The notes under the pieces: generated by a model | Told to the model about the DNA's origin: nothing | The model's database searches: none | Seen by the model: only the letters and a program-made list of their open reading frames with translations | Program-made: the position numbers and the translations under genes | In this document: positions 47,602 through 59,832 of the stretch, piece by piece | Layout of the letters: each line of letters opens with the position of its first letter | Numbering within the stretch: the first letter of the stretch is position 1 | Assembly (NCBI GenBank): GCA_002270565.1 | Contig: NQMI01000180.1 | Location: forward strand, 1 to 64,000 | DNA: 64,000 nt | Reading direction: 5' to 3' | Source of the DNA: Stenocarpella maydis | Taxonomy: Eukaryota; Ascomycota; Sordariomycetes; Diaporthales; Diaporthaceae

Positions 47602-50600
47602 ATGAACTCTCTCTGGCCTTCTCGAGCCTCGGCTGACACCAATGTCGCTGCAAACCCTCCCACCACCGACGTGACAGACACTGGCGTGCCGGATGCCGGG
47701 GTCACAAAGGCCGACCAGCAACCGCAGGCGCCGCCTGTGCGTCCGTTGCTGCAGCGCAACGCCCAGCCACAGACACCTCCGGCCTTTCCTCCTCCACCCT
47801 CGGATCCTCCGCCCCCGCCGACCGCCAACATCCCCCTACAGCCGCCCACGGATTCGCTGTCTCTGGCCCAGCTGAGGCGTCTTGTTGCCGACTTCCCCCA
47901 TGCCGAGGCCGCCGCCTACGACTTCGAGTATCAAGACACAGCGCCCCTCGAGGAGGAGATCGACGAGTGGTTTGTGTACCAGTTTTGGCAGTGGGTTCGT
48001 CTTAATGGGGTGCAACGTGCCTTCGAGTGGCACTGGCTCAACACCCACGGGCAAGACACGTCGTGGGAGGAGGCTGGCGACGATGCGAGGAAGGCCTTTG
48101 TGTCGGATGCCCTGGCAGGGCTCTCGTCGGACACCCTTAAGGAGCGCTCAGCCCACGTCGCAAGGCTAGTGTATATTGCTCTCGGGAGATGGACCAGCAC
48201 CGCTGGTAGCGGCCAGCCGGCGGCCGGCACGGAGAAAAGGCCCAGATGCGTGGCCACGCCTGCCCAGCTCGAGGCCATGAAGGCTGGCGTGCGGCTCATT
48301 GCAGATGTCGGCGGTGTTCAGATTGTTTTTGACGCGCTTAGGAAAGCATTTGAGCCGTTTTGGTGAGTCCAGGCTCGACTAGTCATCTAGGCCGCAGCTA
48401 ATACTTCCAGGCCCGAGGAGGCAGAGCACACCCAGTCCAATACTGTGCAGGAGGCACTGGATGAGCTCATGAATTTGATGACAATCATGTACATGATGAT
48501 ACAAGAGGCGCTGGCAAACAGCGACGAGCTCAAGGACCTTGAAACAAAACTACGTGAGTGAATCGTCTGGATTCGGAACGCAGACAGACTGATTGGTGCA
48601 AAGTCGCTCCAAACCCCAGCCTGGTGGAGTTCTTCGCAGAAGTCACAGGCAAGCTCCGATGGGATGAGGCGCAGATCGTACCTCAGGCACAGGTGTTCCT
48701 GCTCCTCTGGAAATCGATACTGCTCGTCTTTGGCGGCTCGAAAGAGCTGGCTGAGACAAAACGGGCCACTAGGGAAAATCCGTCAGACGACAAGGATGAC
48801 AGGGATGTCATCACAGCCTCTCCCTTGGACTACCATGTCTTCCGCCAGGAGATCACGTCCAAATACCCGGCGTACATACCCCCCCAACCTGCCATCCCCT
48901 TGGAAGCCGAGAACACTTCTCTGCTCCCGCCCTTGCCGAGCCAACAAGCCCGAAACAACGGCGCTCAGGGCATCCTGCCTCCACAGCCAGGCACACAGGC
49001 CGGAGGTGCGTCTATCCTTCATCAACCAGTTCACATCGCGACTCCCGCCCCTTCGCCGCCGCCGTCGCCGGGTGTTGGTGGCAAAGGTGTCAAGAAGCAG
49101 AACTACCAGACGAACCAGAATTTTCCATTCATGTATCCGCCTTTGGACGAGTCCAGCAACAGCCTCGGTGGGAAGGGCAACACTGCTTTGCAAGATATGC
49201 TCGTCACTCGGAAATGGGAAGGCGGCGACGTCCCAGCTTCGATTCTCGAAGCTGGCGAGCTGTTCTCCAAACGCGTGAGGATGACACGTGCGGCCAGGCA
49301 GCTCTGGCAGGAGCGGGAGAGATTCATCAAGTTCGAGCGGGGCTGGGATGAATCCACGACCGACATCTTGGACGAGCTTGACCTCTCGTCCCTGACGCTG
49401 GAGGAGAAGGAAGAGTTGGGGTTGGCCAAACCAGAGAAACCTGCCCCTGAGGAGGTGGATGTTGACTATGGGCCGGGCAACGACCTGGACGAGAGGATAA
49501 AACAGCGCCTGGACGCCGTCGAACGATTCTATGTGAGTGATGACGTTTTGGTGGCATTCATCTTGGAGCTAACATGGAACACAGGCCAACACTCTTCCTA
49601 TCCTGCAATCGATATCCATGACTCTGATCAAGTCCATCATAGCGCACTGGACAGTTGTCATGACACAGCAGCCACAGGGCTCATTCGGCATGCAGGGCCA
49701 AAATAATGCAAGAGCCAACGGGAACGGGCGGGGCCAAGACGGCTCAAACGGCACCAACGGCGCTGGGAGCGGTGATGACAGTGAGCCCTCGCCCGAGGAG
49801 CTGGACGCGGCAAGGACCCGTGAGATCACCCAAAAGGCGGTCAGCGCCATCATGCTACTGCTCCTGAAGTGGTTCAAGCTGTCCCGTGAGTTGCATGACG
49901 CTTGCTGCACCGTTTTCGTTACTAACGTCCCGTGCAGATATCCTCAAGTTTGAATACTTAGCACAGCTCCTTCTGGATTGTAATTACATGCCACTAGTGC
50001 TGAAGCTGTTCCTACACCAGGATGTCCAACAGGTCATTGAAAGCAAGGCCGACCGCATCGAGAACAGGTATGCCTGCTGAGAATCCCATGCGCGATCTTC
50101 CACATGCTAATATCAAACCAGCTTCTTCTACTTCTGCAACGTTCGAGCCGGCGCACCAGAGAAGCCTGCGCAGCAGGAAGCAGAAGCACCGGCCGCGCCA
50201 GAGGAGGAAAGCGAAGACGACGCGGCGCCACCGCCCATTAAGCGGCGCCGCTCGCCCACGGAGGAGGCCGCTTCTAGAGACACATCTGGGACAGGGCAGC
50301 AGAACGAGAATGGCGCGCCGGTCCGGCCCGAGGTGGACGAGCTCGGGTACCCCGTCAACCCGCTGCCGGCGGAGCCCATCACGGATTTCTCGCGGCGTAA
50401 CTTCTTCACGCTGATCAACTACCTGCGGGTGATGCAAAAGATCTGCAAGCACAAGGCGCACCGGAACTTGCTGCTGGTGCACTACAAGTCGTCCAACGTG
50501 CTGCGCAAGAACCTGCGGATCCCGCAGGACAGGCTGCGCCTGTACACGCTCAAGCTGTTCAAGAACCAGGTGCCCTACTGCAGCCGCAAGTGGCGGCAGT

Positions 50601-50911
50601 CCAACATGCGGGTCATCACCGCCATCTACCTGTACTGCCGGCCGGAGCTGCGGGACGAGTGGCTGGCGGGCGCGGACATCGACGCCGAGATGGACGAGGC
50701 GCTGCCGCTGGAGCAGGCGCTGCGCAGCCTCACGCACTGGTTCAACGTGCGCCGGTACCCGGACCGGATGGCGCCCGAGGTGCGCGACGCGCTACGTGAG
50801 GAGCACGACTTCTTCTCGCGCGAGCTGGAGCGCCTCGAGGTCAGCTGGGATGACATGGGCGCCGCGGAAAGCGTCAACGGCGAGTGGGAGGAGATCCCCG
50901 GGTGGGGTTGA
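47602..50911 (+). CDS. ham-2: STRIPAK subunit HAM-2/PRO22 (STRIP1/Far11 homologue)
   Basis: Six exons (47602-48362, 48411-48553, 48604-49532, 49585-49885, 49938-50067, 50122-50911) join in frame to 1017 residues. After a Pro-rich N-terminus (PPAFPPPPSDPPPPPTA) comes the N1221-type region: LRRLVADFPHAEAAAYDFEY, ALDELMNLMTIMYMMIQEAL and FFAEVTGKLRWDEAQIVPQA. The C-terminal region includes RERFIKFERGWDES, ILKFEYLAQLLLDCNYMPLV, NFFTLINYLRVMQKICKHKA and MRVITAIYLYCRPELRDEWL. This is STRIP1/Far11, known as HAM-2 in Neurospora and PRO22 in Sordaria. It is a subunit of the STRIPAK phosphatase/kinase complex at the nuclear envelope and ER, needed for hyphal fusion and fruiting-body development. The gene appears intact. 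The third exon's acceptor (GCAAAG) was chosen because it restores the frame. Asn/Gly-rich and acidic linkers are probably disordered. Confidence 0.93.
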
Positions 50912-52028
50912 TGAGACCTGCGGCCGTTGGTGGTAGTGGTGGTGGTGGTGTGGTCCTGTGTCCGGGTACACTGTATAGTATGTGTTACTGTACAGTACAC
51001 TACATGGCTGATTCCTGTGGAGTATGTGGGTAGGTATGTGAGCAGCGGTGGGGAGCGGGGCAGGCCCGGATGGCGCGGGCGGTGTGGTCTAGTATATGCA
51101 CACCTCTGCTCGCGTGTTCGGCATATGGAAGCGCGATCATTTGTGGTACAAGGTAAATATGGTTAATTGATACCCTCTTTGGCGGTGTATTGGGGGTGGC
51201 CCCTGAGTCAAGGTGATGGGGTCGGATGCGGGACTTCTGCGTGCTTCAACTGATAATACTGGCTGCCATGTTCTCTACGGTTAGTGACTGCCAGGGTGGG
51301 AATAGAAGGGGCGATCGGTGGGAACAAAATGGTGGAGGCCCTCAGGAGTAAGGGATCTGATGGTGTTCCCTTGCGACGAGGCCATTGTGCTGGTGAGTTG
51401 GTATTATCTCAACCCTCAAGTGCCCAGGCACTCGTGGATCGCAGCCGAGTTGAGACAGCTGCATTCCTTGAAACCGGGCCCCGTGCTGAAGAGGGAGATG
51501 ACAATAAACTTGACACATAACACACATACAGGAAGCATATCATACGATGTTTGTTTATTTCATATCATTCATTATTAAGGCCATGTTGATGGCAGTAGTA
51601 GTACAGCCCCCAAACATGGGATGGCATCAAGCCCGAAGAGGGGGGCCAGACCGAGGCGGTTTCTCAGCCTCTCTGTTGTTCCTGGCCGACGCCTAGGGGT
51701 TTGGGTATATCCAACGCCAGTGTTGATCAAAAACCAAGAGTTTGAAGAAAATACCAGATATGAAAGGCCGCCCCCAGCCTTTTGGGGGGGGGGGGCCACC
51801 AGGTCGTCTCTCTCGTGTGGGGGGATGGCCAGCCCACGCCGGCATTCCGTCGTTGTACAGCTGCGGGTGCCTTTTCCACAGCCCAGCCGGTTTCTCCAGA
51901 GGAACCGAAAGGGCGGGGGCACCCGGGTGCAGCATCTTTGTCGATATGTTCTCGTGACATATTTCCCTCTCTCCCCCCCACTCTCCGCCTCCCCCCCCCC
52001 TCCTCCACATCCCACAACCGCAGCCGGC
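50912..52028. other. Convergent intergenic spacer
   Basis: Between ham-2 (plus) and the MARVEL-like gene (minus). It includes GGT-rich low complexity just after ham-2 and a 12-G run at about 51784-51795. No gene supported. Confidence 0.55.
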
Positions 52029-52952
52029 TTACACGTTATACGTGCCGTCGCCGTACCGCCCGGTGTTGGCCTGCGTGGCAGTGCCGTGCTCGTTGTAGCC
52101 CGCCTCGCCGCTGTACTTGTTGGCATAGGGGCTCCCCTCGCCGACGCGCGTGGCCTCGGTGTTGTAGCTGGAGCGGACCTGGTCCGGGCTCGTGTGCATG
52201 GGCAGGGCGTTGGGGTCGCCGGCGGCGGCGGCGGCGGCGGCGTCGGTGCCGGCGCGCCTGCGCCCGAGGCCAAAGAGGCCGCGCCTGGGGCGGGAGCCGT
52301 AGCCCGACGTGTAGCCGTTTGCGGGCGAGGGCCCGAAGCGCTGCTCCTTCTTGCGGTGGCGGCCCAGGGCGAGCTCCGTGAGGGCGGAGATTATGAAGAA
52401 GACGCTGTGCGGGTGTGCTGTTGTTAACCAGGTGGTCTTGGGCCCGCGGTGGTTTGTTGTGGTTGTTGGGGTCTTGACTTACATTATGACAATGGATACC
52501 GCCAGCATGGCGGACTGCATCCGGCATATCGTCATGTACTTGGCCAGCGGGACACCCCCGTCGCTGGGGGCCTGGATGTCGGCGTTGGCGTCGCCCGTGC
52601 CGAACACGGTCCTGACGCGGCTGCCCGAGCACGAGCTGGCGCCGTCCCTGTGGACGGTGGCGACGTAGATGAAGGCGCCGAGGAAGGCGACGTCGAGGAC
52701 GATGGCGATGAAGGACGTCAGGGTGAAGCCGGCGAGGCAGCAGAGGAGCAGCAGGCCGGCGGCGGTGAAGAGCACGGCGGCGCCCGAGATGCCCTCGACG
52801 GCGCGCAGGCTCGTCGGGATGGTGATGCCGTGGTTGGACATGACGGCCATGAAGTACGAGTTGAGGGCGAGGACGAGCGCCGCGCAGCACAGCTGCACGC
52901 CCCTGTTGAACCATTGTAGGAGCTTGAGCAGGAGGCCCACGCCGGCTGCCAT
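52029..52952 (-). CDS. MARVEL-like four-pass membrane protein
   Basis: Minus-strand exons 52952-52483 and 52404-52029 join in frame to 281 residues. Four hydrophobic segments are visible: LQLCC-type start VQLCCAALVLALNSYFMAVM, GAAVLFTAAGLLLLCCLAGF, FIAIVLDVAFLGAFIYVATV, and a last one spanning the intron (SAMLAVSIVI/IVFFIISALTEL). This fits the fungal MARVEL-like layout, with a long loop between segments 3 and 4 holding two Cys. The cytosolic tail is basic then polar (GRHRKKEQRFGPSPANGYTS, a poly-Ala run, GEAGYNEHGTATQANTGRYG). Such proteins localise to the plasma membrane and are thought to organise membrane domains; the exact role is not known. It is convergent with ham-2. Confidence 0.85.
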
Positions 52953-53077
52953 GGTGGGTGGTTGTGGCTGTGGTTGTGGTTGTGAGTATGTTTTGTTTCT
53001 GGTGTTCTTTTCCTTTCTTTCGTGTCCCGGCTCCTCTTCTCAGTCGGGGACTACTGGTCTAGTTCGGTTCAAGTGAT

Positions 53078-53116
<39 letters not shown>

Positions 53117-54723
53117 TTTTCTTGAGTTACTGTTACCCTGGCCACGAGGGAGGGTGGAGGAGGTGACGGGGAATATCTGAAGGGTTATACTTGGAGCGGG
53201 CGGAAACGACGGAAACAGGCACCGTGGGGGTGACACAATTTAAGACAAGTCTATCAACGGGCCGTTCGTTTACCTCATCCTGAGCATGGCCACATGCAAC
53301 ACAAGGATGGGGGAGAAAAGGTGGGAGGGGCAAGGAAAAGACATGACTTCACAGGCATCATGTGCATCAGGAGACGTGGGAGAGACCGGGGAGGGGTGGC
53401 GTTGTAAAAAGGGCCAAGATGGCATCTTCTGGAGGCGCCCCCCCCCCCTCCGGAACAAGCCAACTATGTCGCGAGAGCCATACCCACCACGAGATGGGCT
53501 TGGCCAAAGCAGGGCAGGGTCGATCGCTGATGGGGTCGTCAAGACGCGACGCTTGAATCAGGGGCCGGGCTGAGGGGTTCGACCGTGCAAAAGGCCACTG
53601 CTAGTTCCAGCTCGTCTATCTGGCATCTGTTTGACAGCAGTGTCGATGAAGATGGTCGTGGGCGCACACCCTATCTATGCCAAGCACGAGTCCCGTCTGC
53701 AACAGGCCGTCTACACCACAGCCGAGTCGCGGTGCTGGTCACATCTTTGTCTGACACAAGAGGGCCACACCGCGGCCACATCTGACCCCTCCACAGCTGA
53801 TGCGCCCACCCCGGTGCAGCCTCGGGCAGCTGAAAACGTCATGGCCCGAGCAGGGATGCTGCGTATCCTCCAAGCCAAGGCGCAGCGGCTGGCGAGCGGC
53901 AGAAGCATGACAGCTGACCGTGGGAGGCTGATGAGCCACACGAGCCACTTTGCCACGCAGAGCCACAGCGCCAGCCCGTCCTCACTGCCAGCACCGGGAC
54001 CGGCTCTGCAATACTCGATGTCGTGGTGTTTTTGCTGGCCGGGGGGATGGCATGGGCCACACGCCGTTCCTGCGTCTCCAGTCTTGGACGGCCAGGCCGG
54101 GCCAGCAGCCATGGCCACGCCGCACGTCCAACACAGTTGGTTTCCAACATCGTCTCGAGACATTGCAAAGCCCGAGTGTCCTTCAGACAAGCACAGTCGC
54201 TCGTCTCTGTCCTGACGGGGGCAACCGGCGGACAAAGAGGTTGGCCAAGGGTCATGATGCCACCATCGCCACACACGGAAGTGATGAGTGGAAACCAAGG
54301 AACCAAGGCACACGCTGCCGGTAGTGCAGACTAGACCCCGGGTGCGCCCACCGAGCGACATCCGGCCGCGCCGCCCAGGTCTAGTGCTGGGGCCTTGCGT
54401 CATGCCCGCCAGGCCGGGGAAGCAAGCCGCGTCTAGGCGGCCTCCCGTTGGGCGTCAGCACCATCCTCGGCCTGTGGCTTCTTTGATGTGGATTTCTGTG
54501 CTCGGTCTCGTGCAGCATGCTGGCAACAATGTGTGAAAGACCCCGAGTTCCATGATGCGTGCATGCTGCCGCAACGGGGCCGCCCCGGCCTGGTGGGAAC
54601 CCCGAGCGTTATCGAACTGCTTGTCCACTGCCTTGGGGGGGGGGGCATATTCAATTGCGGCCCGCGAGAACCTCCCCCACAGGCTCCACTTCCGGAGCCT
54701 CCCCAGGACAAAAATAAAAATAC
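52953..54723. other. Gene-free interval of 1.8 kb
   Basis: Contains the MARVEL-like gene's upstream region with GT-rich and CT-repeat low complexity, then frames without recognisable features. No gene supported. Confidence 0.5.
53079..53112. repeat. CT microsatellite
   Basis: Seventeen uninterrupted CT units upstream (on the minus strand, GA) of the MARVEL-like gene. Confidence 0.95.
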
Positions 54724-54843
54724 AACATACAACACCGGGTATTCGCTGGTCGTCACCGACCCAACTACTAATCCAGCAGTCACCAGCTTGTCTATGGGAG
54801 AGCGGACGGGATCCCGAATTTTCTGGTGCTTGTGGTCGTATGT
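54724..54843 (-). rRNA. 5S ribosomal RNA (second copy)
   Basis: About 120 nt on the minus strand, from ACATACGACC to GTTGTATGTT. Helix I closes. Helix II pairs CACCAG with CTGGTG, both strands differing from the copy at 23760-23879 yet still fully paired. The loop GGATCCCGTCCGCTCTCCC and the internal promoter TTAGTAGTTGGGTCGGTGA are identical to that copy. T5 runs follow the 3' end. Probably functional. Confidence 0.88.
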
Positions 54844-55528
54844 GCCTGTGAGGGCATGTTGGTGAACTATATTCCAGCAGCAAACCACCGTTGATCCTGT
54901 GAGACTCGGCCTGTTCAGACCGTGAACACACACATACGACCAATGTATATCGTCCATATTCCTAAAATTTGTTGACATCAGGTTTGAGATGATGACGCGC
55001 GTGGTTTTTATGGCGCCATGAGACTGGCCTAGAATCCCCATTGCAATAGCTGCCAGCAGCTCGGTGGCAAAAGATTTGAGTGGCTTAGTTAGCTGCCCAC
55101 TTCAAATGTTGGTGCAGCGGACCTAGAAGAATGCGGCTCCGACTTACCTAGTTAGGCAATGGGTTGAGAGTTCAGCCATGGGCTATGTCCCCCTGCATGC
55201 TTACTCGCTACAAAACTTAGTCTACGCCGTGGATGATATGGGCACTGGCCTGCTCGAGCGTGGTCAGGACGCCTTGTTGATTATGGTTCTCGCTACAGCC
55301 TCATTCTCCTACACCGAGTGGGCCCGGAGAGGCGCAAATCAAAATCTGAGAGACACCTCCAAAGAGCAGCTTGTGCCCACACTGCGGGTCTCTCTTGGCC
55401 CACCCCAATATACTAGCCAGCAAATCACCAAACCCCTCCTGGGGGATGTCCTAGTGTAGCTCAGGCAGAGGTAAAGCAGACTTCCCCCTGCAGGAGCCAT
55501 GCAGCGAGCCATCCACGACAGCCCCCAT
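54844..55528. other. Intergenic
   Basis: Upstream side of the 5S gene. A 93-residue open frame at 55178-55459 (plus strand) has no recognisable feature and is not called. Confidence 0.45.
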
Positions 55529-55759
55529 CTACTTGCAGTATTCTCGGTAATTCAGGTCGTCTGTACAATTGTTGCAAAAATTGTAACCACAACCCTTCTG
55601 GCACTCCCAGTAATGGTCTTCATTCGCCTTCTCACAGTAGTCGCACTGCACGTGTCCCAGGATTGGCCAGGTGAGTTTCTCCTCGAAGATGTGATCTTCG
55701 CAGTTGCATTTGGACCCCGGTGGCGGATCCTGTGCATCAATTTGCACAGCGTGCTCCAT
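55529..55759 (-). CDS. Small Cys-rich ZZ-like zinc-finger protein
   Basis: Minus-strand open frame of 76 residues from an ATG at 55759. Eleven Cys and ligand-placed His residues form C-x-C (KCNCEDH), then HVQCDYCEKANEDHYWECQK and GCGYNFCNNC. This resembles a ZZ- or C1-like treble clef (H-x2-CxxC ... Y-x-C ... C-x4-CxxC). There is no signal peptide or membrane segment. It could be a free-standing zinc-finger microprotein or the last exon of a gene whose upstream part is lost; the region upstream on this strand is a T/A homopolymer and AT-rich sequence with no coding signal. The high Cys regularity makes chance unlikely, but expression is unproven. Confidence 0.42.
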   Translation of the reverse strand: MEHAVQIDAQDPPPGSKCNCEDHIFEEKLTWPILGHVQCDYCEKANEDHYWECQKGCGYNFCNNCTDDLNYREYCK

Positions 55760-57240
55760 GGCGGCTGGGCGGCTGTCCCAGATGCCGCACCATGTGTGTA
55801 GTGGAGATTACCAAGACTATTGTTCAATTGTCGTCTCAACGGGGTATTCTGCCCAGCCCTTGTGCGTTGTAAGCAAACGGTTTTTTTTTTTTTTTTTTTT
55901 GGTTTTTTTTTTGGTGTAACTCGAACAGCAGAAATCTGAAGCCGTTTCTGCCAGTTTGAACCTTATGTTTGGTTTGTTCCTGTGGGGATATAGGACGGGG
56001 AATAAACAATCGCCAAGTTGAAGTTGGCACCGTTTTATGTATCTCAATATATATGCGAATCATCGTGGAGTTCTGGCCAGGCTGAGTGAGCTCCACAGTT
56101 GCCAATAAGTTACGGTGAATCACCTTTATCAGTAGATGATGGAGGTTACCTTCCAAGCAACAATGGCAATTTATAACTCATAACTCCGAGAGTCAGAACC
56201 CAACTATAAGATTTGATTGAATGAGCACGATCTGTTACTGGCGTATATTAGTGACTTCAGTGGAGAGCTTTATGAATCCGATGCTATGCCTTACAATGCA
56301 TCGTGTGTGATCATATTCTGTGACGCATAGGCATTGACAGTTCGATGGGACATGGCCTTTGTCAAGGCCGCACCCGATCGAGTCCTACTTAAGGCACCCA
56401 ACTACAACTAACACGCCGGGGAAGGGATCGCTTCTAGGTGAAAGACGTTATTTTACGGGGTTAGCCTTTTACTAAAGCTCCGCTGCTAATATCTAGTCTT
56501 TCCTGGTTTTATTCTTAATCTGATTATATTTCCCTTAAAAATTTATAAATAATCAAAAACCTAACATTAACTATTAAATATGCGGCTAAGATCCCGTCCC
56601 TTGAATTGTAGGCGAGGCCACGGATGCCGTCCTGCCACATGTGGTAAGCGGCCGTCACGCGTGTGGGTTGGAAGCAGGTGGCGATTCTGTAGTTGCAACA
56701 AGAGCAAAATCCCCAAGCGTAATTATATCGATTCTGTTATCCAGTCTGGGCACCATCTCCGGCTGATTGATGCATTGGTCAGCAGCCCACGTCCCTATCA
56801 AGGTCGACGATTTGATTAATCGTTGAGGCTCTGCTCAATGGCCATCCCAAATTCTGCATGCTGTGTGGTGGCCAGTATGCAGGAGTTTTCCTTCAATTCC
56901 TTGCCCTCGATAAATCATTTGTGGGGGGCCAGAGCGATTGGGGCCGGATTTCACGGAGTACCCGTTCATTCAGCCCGGATGGAGATTCATGAGGCATTGG
57001 TTGGGTAACGCAAGGTCCAGCTTTCGAACGCGCTCGAGATTGAAGACCATGGACCTCGCATGTGGCTGTCAATTGTGTAAACATGGACGACGGTATAAAA
57101 TGCCAAAAAGCCAGTATTTTCGTCCGCGTTTCGATATACTTTTCTCTGTTCGATTCGAGTCACGCTGGATAGAACCGAGACAGGCTTGTCTTCTCTTCGA
57201 AGTTTCTTCCCATTCGGTAAATTAAAGACCCGACGCCATC
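55760..57240. other. AT-rich intergenic region
   Basis: Contains T/A homopolymers at about 55880-55915 and no supported gene. AT-rich patches (about 56460-56580) fit decayed repeat DNA. Confidence 0.5.
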
Positions 57241-59832
57241 ATGGACGGCAGTATTTATACCGGGATTTGGACGAACTGGTCTCGGGGTGCTGTTCTAGGA
57301 TCCACCCTTACCACGGCCAAGCAGTACGGCAATCTTCTTATTTCATTTAAGGCCCTGTTCATTGGGTCTGTGGCTTCTAGGCTCTGGAAGATTTCCTGCC
57401 TCGTTATGTATCGATGTTACTCGGCCGCCGATGAGAGAAGTACCATTCACCACCAGCGTCAAGTCATACTTCGTTTGTAACTCGGGTGCTGCGGAATCAG
57501 CACTGTTTGAAACTCTGCATCTCGTATGAGCATGTCGCAAATCACCATTTCAACACATTGCTGGCCTAATACCCTTGGCGATATTCAGCTTCTGTTACCG
57601 GGCCGCGCTTACAACCGCAGGAGGTTTCTCGTCAAGTATTTCAAGCTCAATTGGTGACGAGGTCCTGACCAAGAGCCAGTACTGCGGCACAATATTACCC
57701 AATGATACGATGGAAGAGTTTACAATAAGAAGTTGATGGCAATTGGATCGATCAAACAGCGCGGCAAACTACGTTCAACAGTGCTATAACAATCAGTCCA
57801 GCGCGACGACAGCTTGCAACAAGTTTGTTCGCAGCATCCTTCCAACACGTGAAGTAAACATGACCGCTGAGTGTCCTTTCCAGCATCGGATATGTCGCAA
57901 CCCACAATCCACGCTCTTCGACTGGACTCGGGCTATATTGATAGCCATAAAGACATGGGATTGAACGCTCCCGAGGATGAAAGATTTGCGTATAGATACG
58001 TGTTGCACTGCGCTCCACTTCAGACTAGCAACTAATTACGCCAGCCACGTCGAAAAGGATAGCAGAGGCTGGGACAGGTTCCATTACGGAAATCTTCTTC
58101 TGGGACCGGCTGACAATCGGACGGGTACTATCGACTATATCTACATGATCGACGACTTGCACTCACAGTATAGTACTGCTATACGCGGCATAACCAGGGC
58201 CGGTAGGAGTTTCAAACTGGGGTAAGCATGCATTCAAATAGTATTGATGACTGTAGAACGACCGTTGGTTTCTAACTGCCTAAAGCTTCGACAGCAGCTT
58301 CATGTTCAAAGGGAGTCGAATATTTGGAGTCAGATACCTGAGCTAGTGCGCCTGGATGGGAAATGGTCAATTATTGTTTTTATCTGGAGCGGGAGTTGCA
58401 TTCGACGAACCAATGGACGTTGACTGGTATCGCGTGACCGTGCCAGATGTTCTCATCTACAACTCAAGAATTAATGAAACCCGGCAAACCTGTCGTCCAA
58501 ATGTCTCAGCATCGCCGATGGGATGCCTTCAGAAATTCCAGATCTGTAACTTTGCGTATCCAAAGCCCCGGGGATGTGGGCCGCTGGTTGGATTTTTTGA
58601 TGCTGTCTATGAGGCTGCGCAATATTTCGACGTGACAGAGGAAATTTTGGATCCACGTCGACCATTGTCATCTAACGCAACTTCGGCGCGATCCATATGG
58701 CCTTTATTGGCCATCAATAACTACCCTACCAGTCTGCCAGCCATGTTAGGTTCCTTTGGAACAACCTCACTTGCGTCTCAATCTCAACTTTACTTTGGCA
58801 GCCAACCGCCCCTCCCAAAGAACCAACGGCAGTTGGGCGTGCTCCGATGGTGGCACATAAAGTTGGCTTATATATAGACATCACGGTTAGTTCCATTCTA
58901 AAAATGACTATTCTGCTGTGTTGTGTCGAAGAACGTGTGCTCTCGTTTAAAGTTTGCACTTATATCGTGTCGATAACCTCTTAGTAATAATGAGTTGAAT
59001 ATCCAAGAATGTCAGAAATCATGGCAAGGCGCAATAAATCATACTTGACAACGCTAGGCTTACAGACACTAGTTGTTGATACTGCACGAGGCCCGACCGA
59101 TCCAGAGTTTCTTCCATACCGGTTGCCGCCACTTCAACAAATATGAACAGAACATCTGCAATAGTCAGGTACCAAACCTCACAATCATAAAATGAGTTAC
59201 ATCGAATATCCTAATACCCCAAATAGAAGATTCGAAGCTCCGTGTGCACTTCTTTTAGTTGCTCTGGCCTCTTCACCGTCATTGAGGGTGCTCTCATCAC
59301 TGTGACATCCTACATTCTAGAACCAATCCTTGCCTGGTTTCATAAGCACCGACGGCACGATCCATACGCCAATCTCGAATGGATCAGCAATAACAGCTTA
59401 CAGCTGCGTCGTATTATATACGAGCAGAGGATGGACCAGGAATGGGCTAATTGCACCGACGACATTCCAACTACGGATCCAGATATCTCCTTGGCGAGCC
59501 TCGATATTTCAGATCCGGAGCACCCGATTATTCGCAGACCGGAAGCAGAAAGGAAGAAGGCCGACGCGGTTGAATTTTGTGGCGCTCCCGCAGAGCCCTC
59601 CACTCCAACCAGGGGGTCCTCACTGAATTTGCCGAGCGCGGCCGACCTGAGCGGACGCGTGTCGGCGTCGTCAATATCACCTTTATCAGACGGGTCCTGG
59701 ACAATGAATGTTCGATCGGCGATAATGAGTGTCAGTGGTGAGATGAGTGTCGGAGGAGACGGCGACACGAGCAGAGATATGATGGTGCTACGGAGAGTGG
59801 AAGGTAGGCGTAAGCGGTTCAAGTTGTATTAG
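57241..59832 (+). pseudogene. Decayed multi-pass fungal membrane protein
   Basis: Fragments in shifting frames keep the order of a large fungal membrane-protein family of unknown function. They are: IYTGIWTNWSRGAVLGSTLT, ISFKALFIGSVASRLWKI and RSTIHHQRQVILR (57241-57479); [82 protein letters not shown] (58356-); FQICNFAYPKPRGCGPLVGF; and SFGTTSLASQSQLYFGSQPP. The C-terminus is SYILEPILAWFHKHRRHDPY, NLEWISNNSLQLRRIIYEQR, then a Ser-rich tail to 59832. Stops and frameshifts interrupt it at several places (for example near 57480, 57735 and 58035), and parts of the membrane region around 58890-59240 are absent or unreadable. It was intact in an ancestor, presumably at the plasma membrane. Confidence 0.7.

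Noticed and set aside
51621..52427. 268-residue open frame on the plus strand
   Set aside because: It is largely antisense to the second exon of the MARVEL-like gene and has no features of its own.
55178..55459. 93-residue open frame on the plus strand
   Set aside because: No recognisable motif. It lies in a region otherwise lacking coding signals; kept only as a possibility.
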